A DNA stretch of 64,000 bases, from NCBI GenBank assembly GCA_019155185.1, contig CM032801.1, forward strand, positions 18,655,948 to 18,719,947, read 5' to 3'. The notes below the pieces were generated by a model, which saw only the letters and a list, made by a program, of their open reading frames with translations, was not told where the DNA came from and searched no databases. Numbering within the stretch: the stretch's first letter is position 1; each line of letters opens with the position of its first letter. A program made the position numbers and the translations under genes. The stretch comes from Beaufortia kweichowensis (lineage: Eukaryota > Chordata > Actinopteri > Cypriniformes > Gastromyzontidae). Positions 1 to 11,101 of the stretch are shown here, piece after piece.

Positions 1-209
1 TATTTCTGCGACGTCGCGGCTGAAAGCTCCGCCTATACAGTGATCTCATTCGATGAAAGTTCTGCACCTCATGAATATTAATCAACAAATACGGATGAGG
101 AGAGACTGGTAATAGAAATTAAATTCAGAAATTACAGCATAGTGTCCGCTGCGGCATCACGGAAGTCATGACCAGCATCATCAATACAGGATGCATCTGT
201 ATGTGCTTG

Positions 210-740
210 CAGTGTTGCCAACTATTTTCAATGGAAAGTAGCTAAAGTCTGCCCGAAAAGTTGCTAAATGTCGCTAGGTGACGTCATGCCTCATTTGCAT
301 ATTAATGACGTAATGACGTCGTGTTTGCATTCTGCCTAATGGTTGTACCTTATAACGGTTTCCTCTAATCCGTGCGCACATAATGTCCAGTATAAAACTG
401 TTATCAATTAACGAAGAAGAAACGGTAAAATTAAATAGTTTTATTTGAAACAAATGAGAAGCAGGTAAGTGATTGGTAACACCGTTTGCACATGCGTCTA
501 TGTCAGATGCCGTGCGGTCGCTAGAATGTGCTGCTCCTCTCAGCCGGAGCCCTCACTGATTAGAGCAGACACAGGGAGAGGTGTAACTGTAAAGCAAGAC
601 CTCGCTCGCGCTCGCAGGACAGTACTGGCGGCATTTGGAAAGTCGCTAGATTTGTCGCTAGGTGCTTTTTAAAAAAAGTCGCTAAAGGGGTCTGAAAAGT
701 CGCTAAATCTAGCGACAAAGTCGCTAAGTTGGCAACACTG
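210..740. mobile_element. Non-autonomous hAT-type DNA transposon with intact target duplication
   Basis: The first and last 14 bases are perfect inverted repeats (CAGTGTTGCCAACT at the left, its reverse complement at the right). The element is flanked by an exact 8-bp duplication, TGTGCTTG, at 202-209 and 741-748. A CAG start and 8-bp duplication are typical of the hAT superfamily. Inside both ends lie repeated GTCGCTA motifs, probably subterminal transposase-binding repeats. The 531 bp hold no convincing coding sequence, so it must rely on a transposase elsewhere. Confidence 0.88.
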
Positions 741-873
741 TGTGCTTGTGCACGCGCTTCAGCTGCTGTGAGAGAGAAGGTGCGCGGACAAACAAAAACT
801 CTTTCTGATTTGTCATGTTTGGTGATTGACAATCGCGCCACGCCCCTTTATCGCGTTCAGTGAGGACAGTCTT

Positions 874-913
874 GCTCAGAGGGCCAGTTTGCTCAGAGGG
901 CCAGTTTGCTCAG
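874..913. repeat. 17-bp tandem repeat, about 2.3 copies
   Basis: The unit GCTCAGAGGGCCAGTTT is repeated head to tail twice without change and followed by six bases of a third copy. Nothing suggests a function; replication slippage is the likely origin. Confidence 0.8.
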
Positions 914-1185
914 CATAGGAAGCCTGTCTTGTGCACCTACCCAAAAAGTAGCTAGATCTACAGATCCAGATAGATGCTTGAAGTGCTTCTAGTAACTTCA
1001 TCTCATCCTCAGGCACTCGGGAGAAGGCAGGAATTGCTTTGTAGCTGTTGGGGGTGTCACTCATTAATGCAAGGCATCATGACTCAAATATTCTGTCCTC
1101 TTTGAGAAACCCAATGCCAGGTTGTCCATGCTGCATGTATTTACTTAACTTTTCATCAGCATAACTGAATGCACCTTCCCAGCTA
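914..1185 (-). other. Possible coding remnant of unknown family
   Basis: On the minus strand two short open stretches read like real protein: one at about 1185-1085, rich in charged residues, and one at about 1064-914 after a stop. A frame break and a stop separate them. I do not recognise the family. It could be a decayed exon of a transposon or chance; no splice sites settle it. Confidence 0.18.
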
Positions 1186-1345
1186 ACAGGGAACATTTCC
1201 ACAACATTTACTTACGTTCTTTAAAAGTTATTTGAATGTTAGTACAAAATGTTCTTAAAGTAATGTTTTTGGAATGCTCTTGTAATGCTATTAACGTTCT
1301 CATAAAGGTTTACTGTTCTTATATGGTGAAAGAACGTTCAATCCT
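1186..1345. mobile_element. Fragment of an AACGTTCT-rich fish DNA repeat
   Basis: The stretch begins near GGGAACATTT and contains several degenerate AACGTTCT, ATGTTCTTAAAG and GAACGTTC motifs in both orientations. This pattern is seen in non-autonomous DNA transposons of cyprinid fish. No clear ends or target duplication are visible, so only a fragment is called. Confidence 0.3.
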
Positions 1346-2619
1346 TTATAATAGGAAAACTGGAAATATTAAAACCATACATATACAGGAATTTTTACAA
1401 ACAAATCTAAATTAACAAATTAAAATGATCACAAAGGTTAAGGTTCTACTTGCACAGTAGCCAAAAAAAAAAAGACAACACCTGAATGATGAATGACAGA
1501 TATACTGATTTCCAATAGCAGAGCAGATAAAATCTTTAGATTATGAAAGTCGTTGTCAACGAATCTTAGCAATTAGTCGTCCTATGCACATGACTTTTGA
1601 ATTTTGGAGAAAACAAAAATACATTGGAAAAAAAATATGGAGAGTACAAGTAGCATAGCAGAATGTGCCACTCAAATCCTCATGTCACATGAAATTCCAG
1701 TAGGAAGGCTGTAACTTGTAAACTTTGCACAGCAGATATTATGTGGCACGCAAAGCACGACACTGATGAATACATGAAACGAACGCATGTTTGAATCACA
1801 CATGACAGTGAATTTTCAGGATCGGGTGTGAAAGTGATGCGTGGATGAGCTCTAACGTCATCGAATCTGCTTTTAAAAATAAATGATATAATGCTATAGC
1901 TGTTACCGTGCATCAGACGAGGCAGAACACGAGAATACGGTTTAAAGTCTTTACTGAACTTCATCAGAGGAATAACAAACTGGTACAGACCTCACTTCAG
2001 AGGGAAATCACAGGCAGGCATATAATACAGCGGTGAACAACACGCTGCGATTACTCACAAACATTCTCAGGCAAACATGCACGGCTGACAGACAGAGTAA
2101 CGAACTCAAAGCAACAAAATAATAACAACACCAGACAAAGAACAAAGCAAAGCACGCACTGCGCATTAAATAAGGTCCACAATCATAAGGGAACAGACGG
2201 TACGGGTTGCAGGGGCTGAGTGACAGTGATTGATGGCAGGTGTGCGGGGTGCCAATGGTTGGTGGGAAATGCAGTTCTTAATAGTCCGGGATGAAGAAGT
2301 GAGGTGAAGTGATGCAGAGAACCCCGATGCTGAGAAGGCAATAGCAGTCAGCGCACCTAGCAGCAGATACAGTGAATGAAGCAGTAGGAGAATGTAGAGA
2401 CTTGGCGGGGCCAAATGTTTGATTTCTTTAGGGATCATAAAATTAGACAACAAACTGTTAATCCATGGGGACACAACAGAACCCTTTTGGCTCCAGAAAG
2501 TCTGGGTTAAAGTCTGGGTATGTAAGTCCATACAGACTGATATATTTCAGAGTGTTTATTTCTTTTTAATTTTGATGATTATAATTGACAACTAATTAAA
2601 TAAAATTGCAATAAAAATA
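1346..2619. other. AT-rich stretch without a recognisable gene
   Basis: Only short open stretches interrupted by stops occur on either strand, none with a recognisable motif. The last ~100 bases grade into the TTGCAA/AATAAA-rich repeat that follows. I see no transposon ends or RNA gene. Confidence 0.5.
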
Positions 2620-2810
2620 AAGAATTGCAAAGGAAAAATAAAGTATTGAGCGGAAAAAAAAAGTTTTGCAAACAAAAATAATAAATTGCAAAATAAAGTA
2701 AAGTAGTGCAAAAATAAAAATACAATCAATTACAAAAATCAATGACAGCTGTAATCCTATTTTATCTTTGCCACATATTTTTCATGCTCAAACCTACTGA
2801 ATAATTTTTC
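2620..2810 (-). repeat. Interspersed AT-rich repeat, copy 1 (inverted partner at 38958-39155)
   Basis: The reverse complement of this stretch is nearly identical to 38958-39155. Both include the run that reads, on the partner strand, TAGGTTTGAGCATGAAAAAT and then several TTTGCAA/TTTATTTTT units. The two copies lie 36 kb apart in opposite orientation. The left part is a degenerate tandem of roughly 20-base TTTGCAAAACTTTATTTT-like units; the right part is single-copy within each repeat. Confidence 0.8.
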
Positions 2811-3297
2811 TCAAGAAAAACAACATGTACTTTAAAGAAGACCTTACGATCAAAGACAGGGCTACGTGGAATCTCCTTTGGCCGTCGTCGAATAGAAAAG
2901 CTACGGAAAAGAAGGCAAAGGGCTTTCTTTGTTGGAATCAAGGCAATAGTTGATGGTAAAGAAATCAAGAATTAAATCATTGTTCTCGTTAATATGGGTT
3001 TTGAATCTTATATTAATGTAACACGGACATTTTGTTTGCTTTACTATATTACAATTATTTTTAAATAGGAAAAGAGTTTTGTTTTATAAGCTATCCAAGT
3101 GATATTAAGCCTACAACAGGTTGTCTTTTTATTTTGTTATTCAAATTGAAGCAAACCGGATCTCAGGACTAGCTGTGACTGATCTTTGAAGAGATGCAAG
3201 CAAGAGTACCCTTTATACACTCTCAACACTTTAAATCTTAATTCGCTCACTGTTTACCAAATTGTTTTATTAGGGTTTGTTCTCTCTTGTTCAAGTT
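2811..3297. other. No gene recognised; likely 5' region of the following LINE
   Basis: No ORF with a recognisable domain occurs. Because an endonuclease domain starts directly after it, the last part is probably LINE untranslated or ORF1-distal sequence, but nothing proves this. Confidence 0.3.
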
Positions 3298-3655
3298 ATG
3301 TCGATTACAATATTTTCAGTTAATGCCAGGGGTATACGAGACATGCTAAAAAGAAAAGCTCTTTTTCTGTTTTGTAAAGGTAAAGAAGCCGATTTTTCTT
3401 TAATTCAAGAAACTCATGCCTGCAAAGATGATGTGTCTTTTTGGAAAAGTCAGTGGGGTTGTGACATTTGGTTTTCTTTTGGTGTTTCAAATAGAACAGC
3501 AGGTGTCGCTATTTTAAAGGATAAGTTTTCAGGGCGTGTAATAAGTTACTAGACAGATGATCAAGGTCGTTGGATCATTCTTCTTATTGAAATAAGTCAG
3601 GTTAAATTTATTATTATAAACATTTATGCCACCAACAATAAAAAATGAATGGATT
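3298..3655 (+). pseudogene. LINE (Tx1/L1-like) AP-endonuclease N-terminus, broken
   Basis: From the ATG the translation starts with the pattern of apurinic-type endonucleases of L1/Tx1 LINEs: a beta strand with SVNARGIRD, then IQETHA about 40 residues later, where the glutamate of the QETH motif binds the metal. A TAG at 3550-3552 interrupts the frame, after which it reads on as RWIILLIEI and INIYATNN. This domain nicks target DNA for target-primed reverse transcription. The catalytic C-terminal half of the domain and the whole RT core are missing; LINE sequence resumes only at 7139. Dead copy. Confidence 0.8.
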
Positions 3656-3724
3656 AATGTTTTTCAAGATATTGAGAGGCATATTGATCATTTTACATTT
3701 GAAATTCCCTTCTGCTGAAGTAAT

Positions 3725-3955
3725 TTGGGAAGTCGATTTGGGGACTTGAGGCAATCTCAAGTCGGCTCTAATCAAGCGTGTTTTGGAGACTCTAAACCCA
3801 TCACATCCCAAACCTTTTCCAGCCAGGCCATCAACGTTGCAGGTCCTCAGGGTGTTTCTAGCAGCACTATAGGGGGCTCTAGTTGTTTCAGAGGCCCTGT
3901 CCCATCTCAAAGGTACCCTTTAGCCAGTTTGCTCCTGGATCTCCTTCAAGTTTAG
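3725..3955 (+). pseudogene. Ser/Gln-rich coding-like sequence, left part
   Basis: An open stretch rich in Ser, Gln and Gly with SSQ, SSST and SQ motifs. Its composition matches the longer Ser/Gln-rich stretch at 5645-6625, from which it is separated by a transposon at 3976-5642. It looks like one low-complexity coding region cut by that insertion. I do not recognise the protein; mucin-like, egg-coat-like or element-borne are all possible. Confidence 0.4.
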
Positions 3956-3975
3956 TTCCTCACAGCTAGTTTCTA

Positions 3976-5642
3976 CACTCTAAAAAATAAAACATTGGTT
4001 CAACAAAAAAGTATGTTAACGTTTTCCACTAGAATTTTTTAACTTGAGCCAGTTGGGAGAATACACATAAATTCAAAGCAATATTTTGAGTTGATCCAAC
4101 ATAATCATGCTAAAGTAAAGGTGAAAGGCGTTTTTTGCCACAATAAAAAACACATTTCTAAAAGTAACATGAACTTAAAATTGTCAACATGAATGCAACT
4201 ATTTAAGTTGATCAACATAATGTTTTAAAAGTAAGGTGAAGACAGAAAATCAGACAGTAATAGTCAAATGATTTAGAACCATTTATTACTGTACATTCAA
4301 GCACTAATTTAAACATGAAATGAACAAAATATTCTTTCAATCAACTTTTTAAAGAGAAGATTTACAGCCATGTTCTCTAATGCAGACATCAAGTTTAAAT
4401 ATTAGACCAACAGTTAACAATTAGCTGCTACTGCAGCTAATTATTAATCAATCATGAATTAGAAAGAAACAAATCAACACAAGAATGAATACATAGCAAA
4501 ATTGACAGATATAAAGCATACTTGGACGGATTAAAGAGAGAACAGCAATGAGGAGTATTTTCACTATTTTTATCACCTGCACAGATCAAAGACCTAATAA
4601 AACTATTAAATCCCTATCCATCCATTCATAAAACACTTTCTAGAATATTAATAACACTCTTAGCAACAATATTACTGCACTGCATATTATGTACTCCATC
4701 AAACTTCTGAGATACTTTTATACTTTATATTGAAAGAGCACCCGCAAACTGCTTACCTCTCCTCAGTGCGCTAACAGCAGATTGCAGACTGCTTAAATCT
4801 ACGGTGGCAGGAAGTGCAAAACAACATTACAAAGTGTGAAACACTTTTACAAAACTCAGGACAAATTTACATTTTGGAAAAATTTTACCTATCATAAAAC
4901 ACAATTACATGTGAAAAACACTTTTACCAGTCCTGAAACAAATTTACAATGACAGATTCTTCACAGAAAGGGAATGTACCACACACCGGGAGTGACGCGG
5001 TGAAAGGTGTTGTTGTTGGTGAGCGCGGTAAATTCCGGCCACACGTAAAGCAAAACCGCATTAAGCTGCTCATATGTTTGCCACAAAACGCGCAAAACAT
5101 CCCTCGGCCGCAGTCCATCTTCGGTCACCATAAACTTTATTTACGCCATTTACTCCACAACCACAACACGAATTTACCGCGTTCACCAACAACAATAACA
5201 CCTTTCACCTTTCACAAATGTCGGTATTCGGTTACAATATCACCAACAGAATCCTGAGCGAATGCAAATATGTGTAATTAAGCAAAAAATGACTTACCAT
5301 TCACCACATTAAGTGTCAATGACTTTCAGCTGGTCACTCGTCTGGCCTTGAACATGTCCGCACATGCAGGGAAACTGTGGGCCGTTTAGACGTCATAAGA
5401 TTGTATTTTACATTAACAGAACTTAAAATTAAATACATTTGAGATGAACTGAAAATGTTAAGCTATGACAAGTCATGATAGTATATAGAATCAATAGGCA
5501 TAATTTGTGTGTCATCCAAGCTCAATAAAGTAACAATTACATGTAAAAAGTCTAACAGCATTTCAGAACTTGATTTTTTATGTCACAACAATATATATAT
5601 TTAAGTAATGACTAAAGGTCCCCTGAATTAGTTTTTAGAGTG
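3976..5642. mobile_element. 1.67 kb non-autonomous DNA transposon, TA target site
   Basis: The ends are perfect inverted repeats beginning CACTCTAAAAA and are flanked by TA on both sides (3974-3975 and 5643-5644), as for Tc1/mariner-like elements. No transposase is encoded. The interior contains a strong foldback: the ~36 bases at 5000-5035 are nearly the reverse complement of 5170-5208. The element sits inside the Ser/Gln-rich stretch, so it arrived later. The superfamily is inferred from the TA site only. Confidence 0.7.
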
Positions 5643-5644
5643 TA

Positions 5645-6625
5645 GTCAGTCTACAAGTAATCCAAGTTTATGTAGCCAGCACTATCCAGCTTCATTGATT
5701 GGGCCTCAGAGCAGTACCTCAGCTCATTTTATGTCCTCTCAGGGAGAAGGTAGTGCGTGCAGTATTTATTGCCCATTCTCAGTCGGGTTCTAGTAAACTC
5801 ATCTGAGTCTTTCAAACCCATCTCACCTCAGGCTGTTTTACACAGCAAACTAGAGTGTTACCAAGCTCTCAGGGCAGTTCTAGCACTATTTCAGCAGGTG
5901 TAAGTCGCTTGGTCCCTCAGGCCAAGAGTAGCTTTTACAGTGGGTCTTCACAGCAACTTAGTGTTTCCAGTCAGCCTGCCAGCAGGTCCCGTATACATGC
6001 AAATCTTTTGTCTTCGGCTGGAAGACTCTCCAGCCAGAGCGTTAGCAGTCAAGCGATCCAAAGCCAGCATGCAGCAATTATGGGCAGTTCTAGACCACCA
6101 GTGACAGGAAGTTCGGGTCAGTTGGTTTCTGCACAGGGAGGTAATGGAACTCTTGGTGATGTGTCCCTACAGTCTCAAAGTCTCTCAAATCAGTTTACCC
6201 CTGGTTATTCTACTCTTGTTTCCTTGCCTACAGCTGCTTCTAGCTCCCAAGGGGGTTTTAGTCAGTCGACCATGTGTCATACCTCTAGTCTAGCACAGGG
6301 TGCAAGTAGTTCTCCTAGCAATTCAGATATGCAGTCTCAACGCAGCCCTAGTCAAGTTAACTTTGGTTCTTCTCAGTTGAGCGTAGTGGCTTCACCCCAG
6401 ATTAGTAGTTATAGTCAAGTTGCTGAATCCCTGTCCCAGGGCCTAACTCCCCAAGAATGTCACCCATCTGTCTCTAGTTCGTGTCTAAGTAGTCAGACCT
6501 CTGGTGCAGTGTCACAAAGCAGGTTTCCCCCTCAAAGTGCCCCAGCTCCTAGTAATCCCTCCACTGTAGACTGTCCAAGCCTGTTTGTTCCTGGGAAGTC
6601 CTGTGCAGAGTCATCTGTCAGCTAG
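5645..6625 (+). pseudogene. Ser/Gln-rich coding-like sequence, right part
   Basis: About 255 codons are open from near 5855 to the TAG at 6623, with extreme enrichment in Ser and Gln (SSQ, SQS, SSS motifs), no Cys framework, no membrane segment and no recognisable domain. The ~200 bases upstream have the same composition but in shifted frames, so the region carries indels. It is preceded by LINE endonuclease sequence and followed by a Pro-rich repeat. I do not know the family. Confidence 0.4.
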
Positions 6626-6629
6626 TCTG

Positions 6630-7138
6630 TCCCTCAGGTAGTCCTCCTCCTGGGCCCCAGTTCCCCGTCTCCTCTGGGCCCCCAGTTCCTGAGTCCCCTG
6701 TTCCCGTAGCCTCTGAGTCCCTGTTCCGGCCTCTGAGTCCCCTGTTCCCAGCCTCCTGAGTCCCCTGTTCCCGGCGCCTCTGAGTCCCCTGTTCCCGGCG
6801 CCTCTGAGTCACCAGTGCTGCTGCAGCCGCCACAGTCTGCCCCAGAGCGGCCACAGCCGCCACAGTCTGCCCCAGAGCGGTCAGAGCCCCCAGCCATGGG
6901 CCCAAGAGTCAGCCCAAGCGCCGCCCACAGCCAGAGCCAGAGCCCAATCCTCAGAGCCCAGAGCCTCCAGAGCCAGAGCCGGGCCTCCCAGAGCCGATGC
7001 CTCCAGAGCCAGATCCAGAGCCCGTGCCTCCAGAATCAGACCCGAGCCTCCAGAACCAGACCCCGAGCCTCCTGATCCCGAGCCTCCTGACCCCGAGCCT
7101 CCTGACCCCGAGCCTCCTGATCCCGAGCCTCCGGATAC
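6630..7138 (+). repeat. Pro-rich coding minisatellites
   Basis: Three adjoining tandem repeats occur: 24-base units with CCCCTGTTCCCGGCGCCTCT at about 6700-6810, two 30-base units with CACAGTCTGCCCCAGAGCGG at about 6826-6885, and 15-base CCGAGCCTCCTGACC-like units at about 7030-7138. In the plus frames these give Pro-Glu-Pro, Pro-Pro-Glu and Pro-Val-Pro rich peptides, with frame changes between blocks. Unit lengths divisible by three suggest past selection on a reading frame. Confidence 0.65.
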
Positions 7139-8775
7139 CAATTAAAGACACTATCACATACCTTGGTATAATAATATGTAAAGATTTGAATCAAAGAAAT
7201 ACATTAAATTTTAAGCCTATTGTTGAGAGGATTAAAAATAGATATAATATAATGGTTAATGAGGAGATTTGTCCTTATTTAGTGCATTATTTTACTGTCT
7301 AAGGCAGAAGGGATTTCAAAGGTCTGTATATGTATCAATGTCAATGGAAGTTCAAAAGAATGTTGTTAAAGGATTTGGATAAAGATTCTATATGATTTAA
7401 TTTGGAAAAACAAAACTCATATCTTACGAAAAGATATTTTAAATGATAGTAAAGAATTTGGGGGACTTGAAGTGTTAAATTTTATAGACCTCAATGTGGT
7501 ATTTAAGATAAAATGGATAATTGAGTACATTAAAAATAAAAGACACTATGTGGCATATATTCCCGACTTTATATTTAATTCTTTAGGTGGTATTAAATTT
7601 CTTTTGAAATGTAATTTTCTATTGATAAAATCCCAACTAAATTGGCATGTTTTCATAAGCAGGCACTGATGGCTTGGCAATTAATCTATAAGCACAATTT
7701 CACACCACATCGGTATTTTCTGTGGAATAATAGAGATGTCTTGTATAAAAAATCTATCTTTAATCAATCATGGTATGATAATGGAATATTTACTATTAGT
7801 CAGTTGCTTAATGAACATGGTTTGCTTTTGACATACACAGAATTCCTTAAAAAATTTTAAATTCCTGTGAAACCAAAGGACTATGCTTTCGATGCAATTC
7901 CAAGTAAAGTTGTTTCATTATTACGTAATTCTGCACATTCCATTAATAATGAACAACAACCATTGACATGTGATAGGATTTTTGTTGGTGATGATAATAT
8001 TGTTAAAGATAAAATGCAGTAATAGATATATTAGAAATGTGTTAAAAAGAAGAATTATGTGCCATGCTCAACAGTATTTTGGTCATCTAAATATGAAAAC
8101 ATTGAATGGAAGAAAGTATGGTCAATAACAAACAAGTTTTTCATAACTAATAAAGTAAGAGAGGTATCCTTTAAAATATTACACAGAATTTACCCTGTTA
8201 AAGAATTATTTGAACGGTTTAAACTGGATTTGGAAAACACTTGTGATTGTTGTGGTGTTGTTAAAGAATCTGTGACTCATCTTTTCTTTCAATGTGTATA
8301 TACAAGATTATTTTGGGTAGATGTTTCTAACTTTATTTCTAGGATGTTTGATACATTAATACAAATAGAAATGTATGATGTTATATTCTTTTTTGTACAA
8401 GATACCATTGATTAAAAAAGTACAATCTCTTTTCTTACACAACTAATTGTTTTACTTGGGAAAATATCACATTCATGTAAAGAAATGGGCTAAAGCTAAG
8501 CCAAATTGTGAACATTTTATTAAAGAAATTAAACAATATGGTACTACTTTGCAAAATATTAGAAACAGAAAAGCTAAAAAGACTTATGAAGCACTGTGTC
8601 ACTTTAATTTAATTAATTAAAGGTTGTTGTAGCTTTTTTTTATCCCTGGCATTTTTATTTATTATTTTTTTATACTTTTTTTACCCTTTCTTTATTTCTT
8701 CTATTACTGTTGTGAGATGTATATGTTTGTATTAATATGTACATAATTGCATAATAAAAAAAAAATAAAAAAAAC
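7139..8775 (+). pseudogene. LINE (Tx1/L1-like) ORF2 C-terminus, 3' UTR and A-rich tail
   Basis: Translation resumes with TITYLGI and continues through the region after the RT core of Tx1/L1-like LINEs, including a tryptophan-rich part (WQLIYKHNF, YFLWNN, WYDNGIF). It ends with a zf-RVT-type cysteine/histidine motif (CDCCGVV then HLFFQC, near 8245-8295). Stops and frame changes occur near 7300, 7860 and 8030. The element ends in a TTTTTATTT-rich UTR and an AATAAAAA-type tail at 8750-8775. Only the 5' endonuclease fragment (3298-3655) and this 3' part remain; the reverse transcriptase core is absent. Confidence 0.8.
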
Positions 8776-9225
8776 AGAACAGATCGAGCATGGCAGAGCA
8801 GAGGCAAGTGGGAGGATTCCAGGTATGTAAAGGTGATTGTTTCCTTTTATTTATCGTTAAAATGTGCATTGTTTTTTTTTTCTAAATGCAATTATTATTA
8901 ATGGCGTTTGCCAAAGAAGTTAGACATAATTTGCACGTGAACTTGTTGTAAAAGGTTAGCATCTTACGTCAGTTTTCGTAATTTGCACGCTTTTTTACTG
9001 TTGATGAATTAGTCTATTATGATTTTTGTTTTTTGAGCAGATTGTACATGAATAAATAAAAAGTAAATTGGTTTAAACAAACATCCCATACCAACATTTT
9101 TAAAATTCTGAGTTAGATGGCTAAGTTTAAACGATGCTCATTGTTAGTGTCATGCGATTAATTTGGTAATGCCATATATTTATTTTGCCATAACACGTTT
9201 TTAGCAGAGAGAGAATCCAGATGTT
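8776..9225 (+). repeat. Left ~450-bp terminal repeat of the putative integrase/HECT transposon
   Basis: This stretch is nearly identical over its whole length to 25431-25870, differing by scattered substitutions and small indels. Both contain the same first exon (ATGGCAGAGCAG at the start, donor GTATGTAA) and the same intron ending in TTTTTAG before CAGAGAGAGAATCC. Once the 22.3-35.1 kb segment is reinverted, the two copies face inward from opposite ends, as terminal inverted repeats would. The left outer boundary cannot be fixed because the LINE tail abuts it. After 9225 the coding exon is lost. Confidence 0.6.
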
Positions 9226-9311
9226 GAGGGATTCCAGGTATGTAAAAGGTGATTGTTTCCCTTTTATTTATCGTTAAAATGTGCATTGTTTTTTTTCTAA
9301 ATGTGATTATT
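9226..9311 (+). repeat. Partial direct duplication of 8812-8895
   Basis: Starting with GGATTCCAGGTATGTAA, about 85 bases repeat the exon 1 donor and first intron segment found at 8812-8895. The join occurs right after CAGATGTTG, so the second exon is replaced by a second copy of the first intron's start. Confidence 0.75.
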
Positions 9312-9369
9312 ATTAACACTATTTGCATCTCGATGTTGATGTGCATTAAAGCGGTATCACGATAGACCA

Positions 9370-9450
9370 GGGCTGTCAAACTTCGGTCCTGGAGGGCCAC
9401 TGTTTAGCTCCAACTTGCCTCAACACACCAGCCTGGAAGTTTATACATTG
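9370..9450 (+). mobile_element. Fragment of a CAGGGCTGTCAAAC-type hAT repeat
   Basis: The motif CAGGGCTGTCAAACTTCGGT followed by CCTGGAGGGCCACTG is the end of a very common fish non-autonomous hAT family. Only one end is present; neither the partner end nor an 8-bp duplication is visible. Confidence 0.55.
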
Positions 9451-9836
9451 CCTTAATGAAAAATTTCACACATTAGAAATGTCCCAAATAAAATGTTTAA
9501 CAACTGCAAGATGCAGATACATTTTTGTGACACATGAAAATGTACGTTTATAAGTCGAATTAGAAATGTTCACTTAAGCTTAGCCACAGATGGACAAGAG
9601 AGGTTGCAGGGCACATTAAATTGGCAGACATATTGTATTGTATTGTATATTTTGTTTTATTATATTATTACACATTCAGAAACGAAATATGTGTAACCAA
9701 ACGTAATGCCAAAAATTAACTATATAAATAAAGAAATAACTAAACTATAACAAACTTAGCTGTCTTTTTCATATTGTAAGGTGTACTCAAAAATATCACG
9801 CAAAATAAGAAAATAAAAAAGAAATGTATTTTGTAG

Positions 9837-10570
9837 GTCGGTGGTCACAACGATGCAACCAGGGTTGAATTGGGGCGTATGGTAATGGAGAGACTGCTCT
9901 CCAAACTCCAGTATGCAGTGAGTCGCCAGCCGCTGGACTTAGATTACTTGCAATTTATATGCAGTCATGAATTTATTTTTATCACATCAATCCATAATCA
10001 AATTACAATCCCAGATGGACTCCTCAATGAACTATCCAACCTAAAAAACATAGTGGAGACCCAAGTTGAAAACAACAGTGTACCCATAGCTGCCCTGGAA
10101 GTGCAATTTGGAGTGAGGGGACCTCCAAAGTTTCTTATATCCAGAGAGCATCTTGTAAATCTTGTGAGTATGCATCTGTCGGTCCCATGTATTGCCCAGC
10201 TTCTTGGTGTGTCAACAAGGAATATTAATCGCCGTCTTAATGAGTTTGGCATTTCTGTAAGAGACACATATACAACGATCTCAGACGAGGATCTTGACAA
10301 CCTTGTTAGTTCTGTAAAAGCTGAAAGTCCACACCTAGGCCACCAGATGATGAAAGGACGGTTACAAGCACTGGGTCACCATGTGCCATGGACAAGGGTG
10401 TGGGATTCAATGCAACGAGTGGACACTGCTGGAATACTTGCAAGAATGACACAGCTGAGATGTGTTGTCCGAAGTGTGGACTTATTCCGTTCAGGGCCCA
10501 CTGCATCTGGTTCACATAGACACGAATCACAAGCTCATAAGGTCAGATTCTATCATACATCTAGCCATTA
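9837..10570 (+). pseudogene. Integrase-type transposase, large 5' exon
   Basis: After a TTGTAG acceptor at 9831-9836 about 200 codons run open. They begin with a leucine-rich N-terminus and continue with a helix-turn-helix resolvase-like part (VPCIAQLLGVSTRNINRRLNEFG, around 10190-10255). Next come a repressor-like segment and the start of an rve-type DDE integrase core, where HIDTNHKLIR near 10510-10540 holds the first catalytic Asp. A one-base frame change near 10470 breaks the ORF just before that Asp. The family is multicopy in fish genomes and is split by introns; the chemistry expected is DNA strand transfer at transposon ends. Later exons lie at 11395-11486 and, on the opposite strand, 27039-32143. 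I lean toward the IS3EU-like group of DNA transposons but cannot verify it. Confidence 0.65.
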
Positions 10571-11037
10571 ATACAATTGTTTACGTGTGTGTATATATAT
10601 ATATGTATGTTGAAGCCATTTCTATGGAAGTGATAATATTTTGAGTTTATTTTGTCAAATCTGAGAAAAACCTGTGTTGCAAATGAAACTTAGAAATTGG
10701 AATGTAAACAGTTAGCCAGTGATCTAATAATTTGATTGGCTGTTAGATTTAGTATAAAAGAAATAGAACCCTGTGAAACAGTCAGAAGCCACTGGACTTT
10801 GGAGCAACACAGTCTTTTGACCTACACGGAACTGCAGTTAATTTGTAAGAAAAGTAAAGATCCTAAGTTTTTATTTCTTTTTATGTTTTGAGATTCATAA
10901 TTAAACAGTCAAACGAAGAACTCTGGATTCAAGACTTTTATTCACTGACGTTTTGTGTTGAGTACAAAAGAACTTTGAAGTCCTAAGCTTGTGAGTAAGC
11001 TTGTTGCACTCACAATGTATGTATGTATGTATGTATG

Positions 11038-11101
<64 letters not shown>

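Noticed and set aside
6618..7157. Gly/Ser-rich minus-strand frames (GSGGSG-like)
   Set aside because: They are the complement of the Pro-rich plus-strand minisatellites; plus-strand composition continues the neighbouring coding-like sequence.
10751..10759. GTATAAAAG as a promoter
   Set aside because: Isolated TATA-like string inside an intron-like region with no supporting context.
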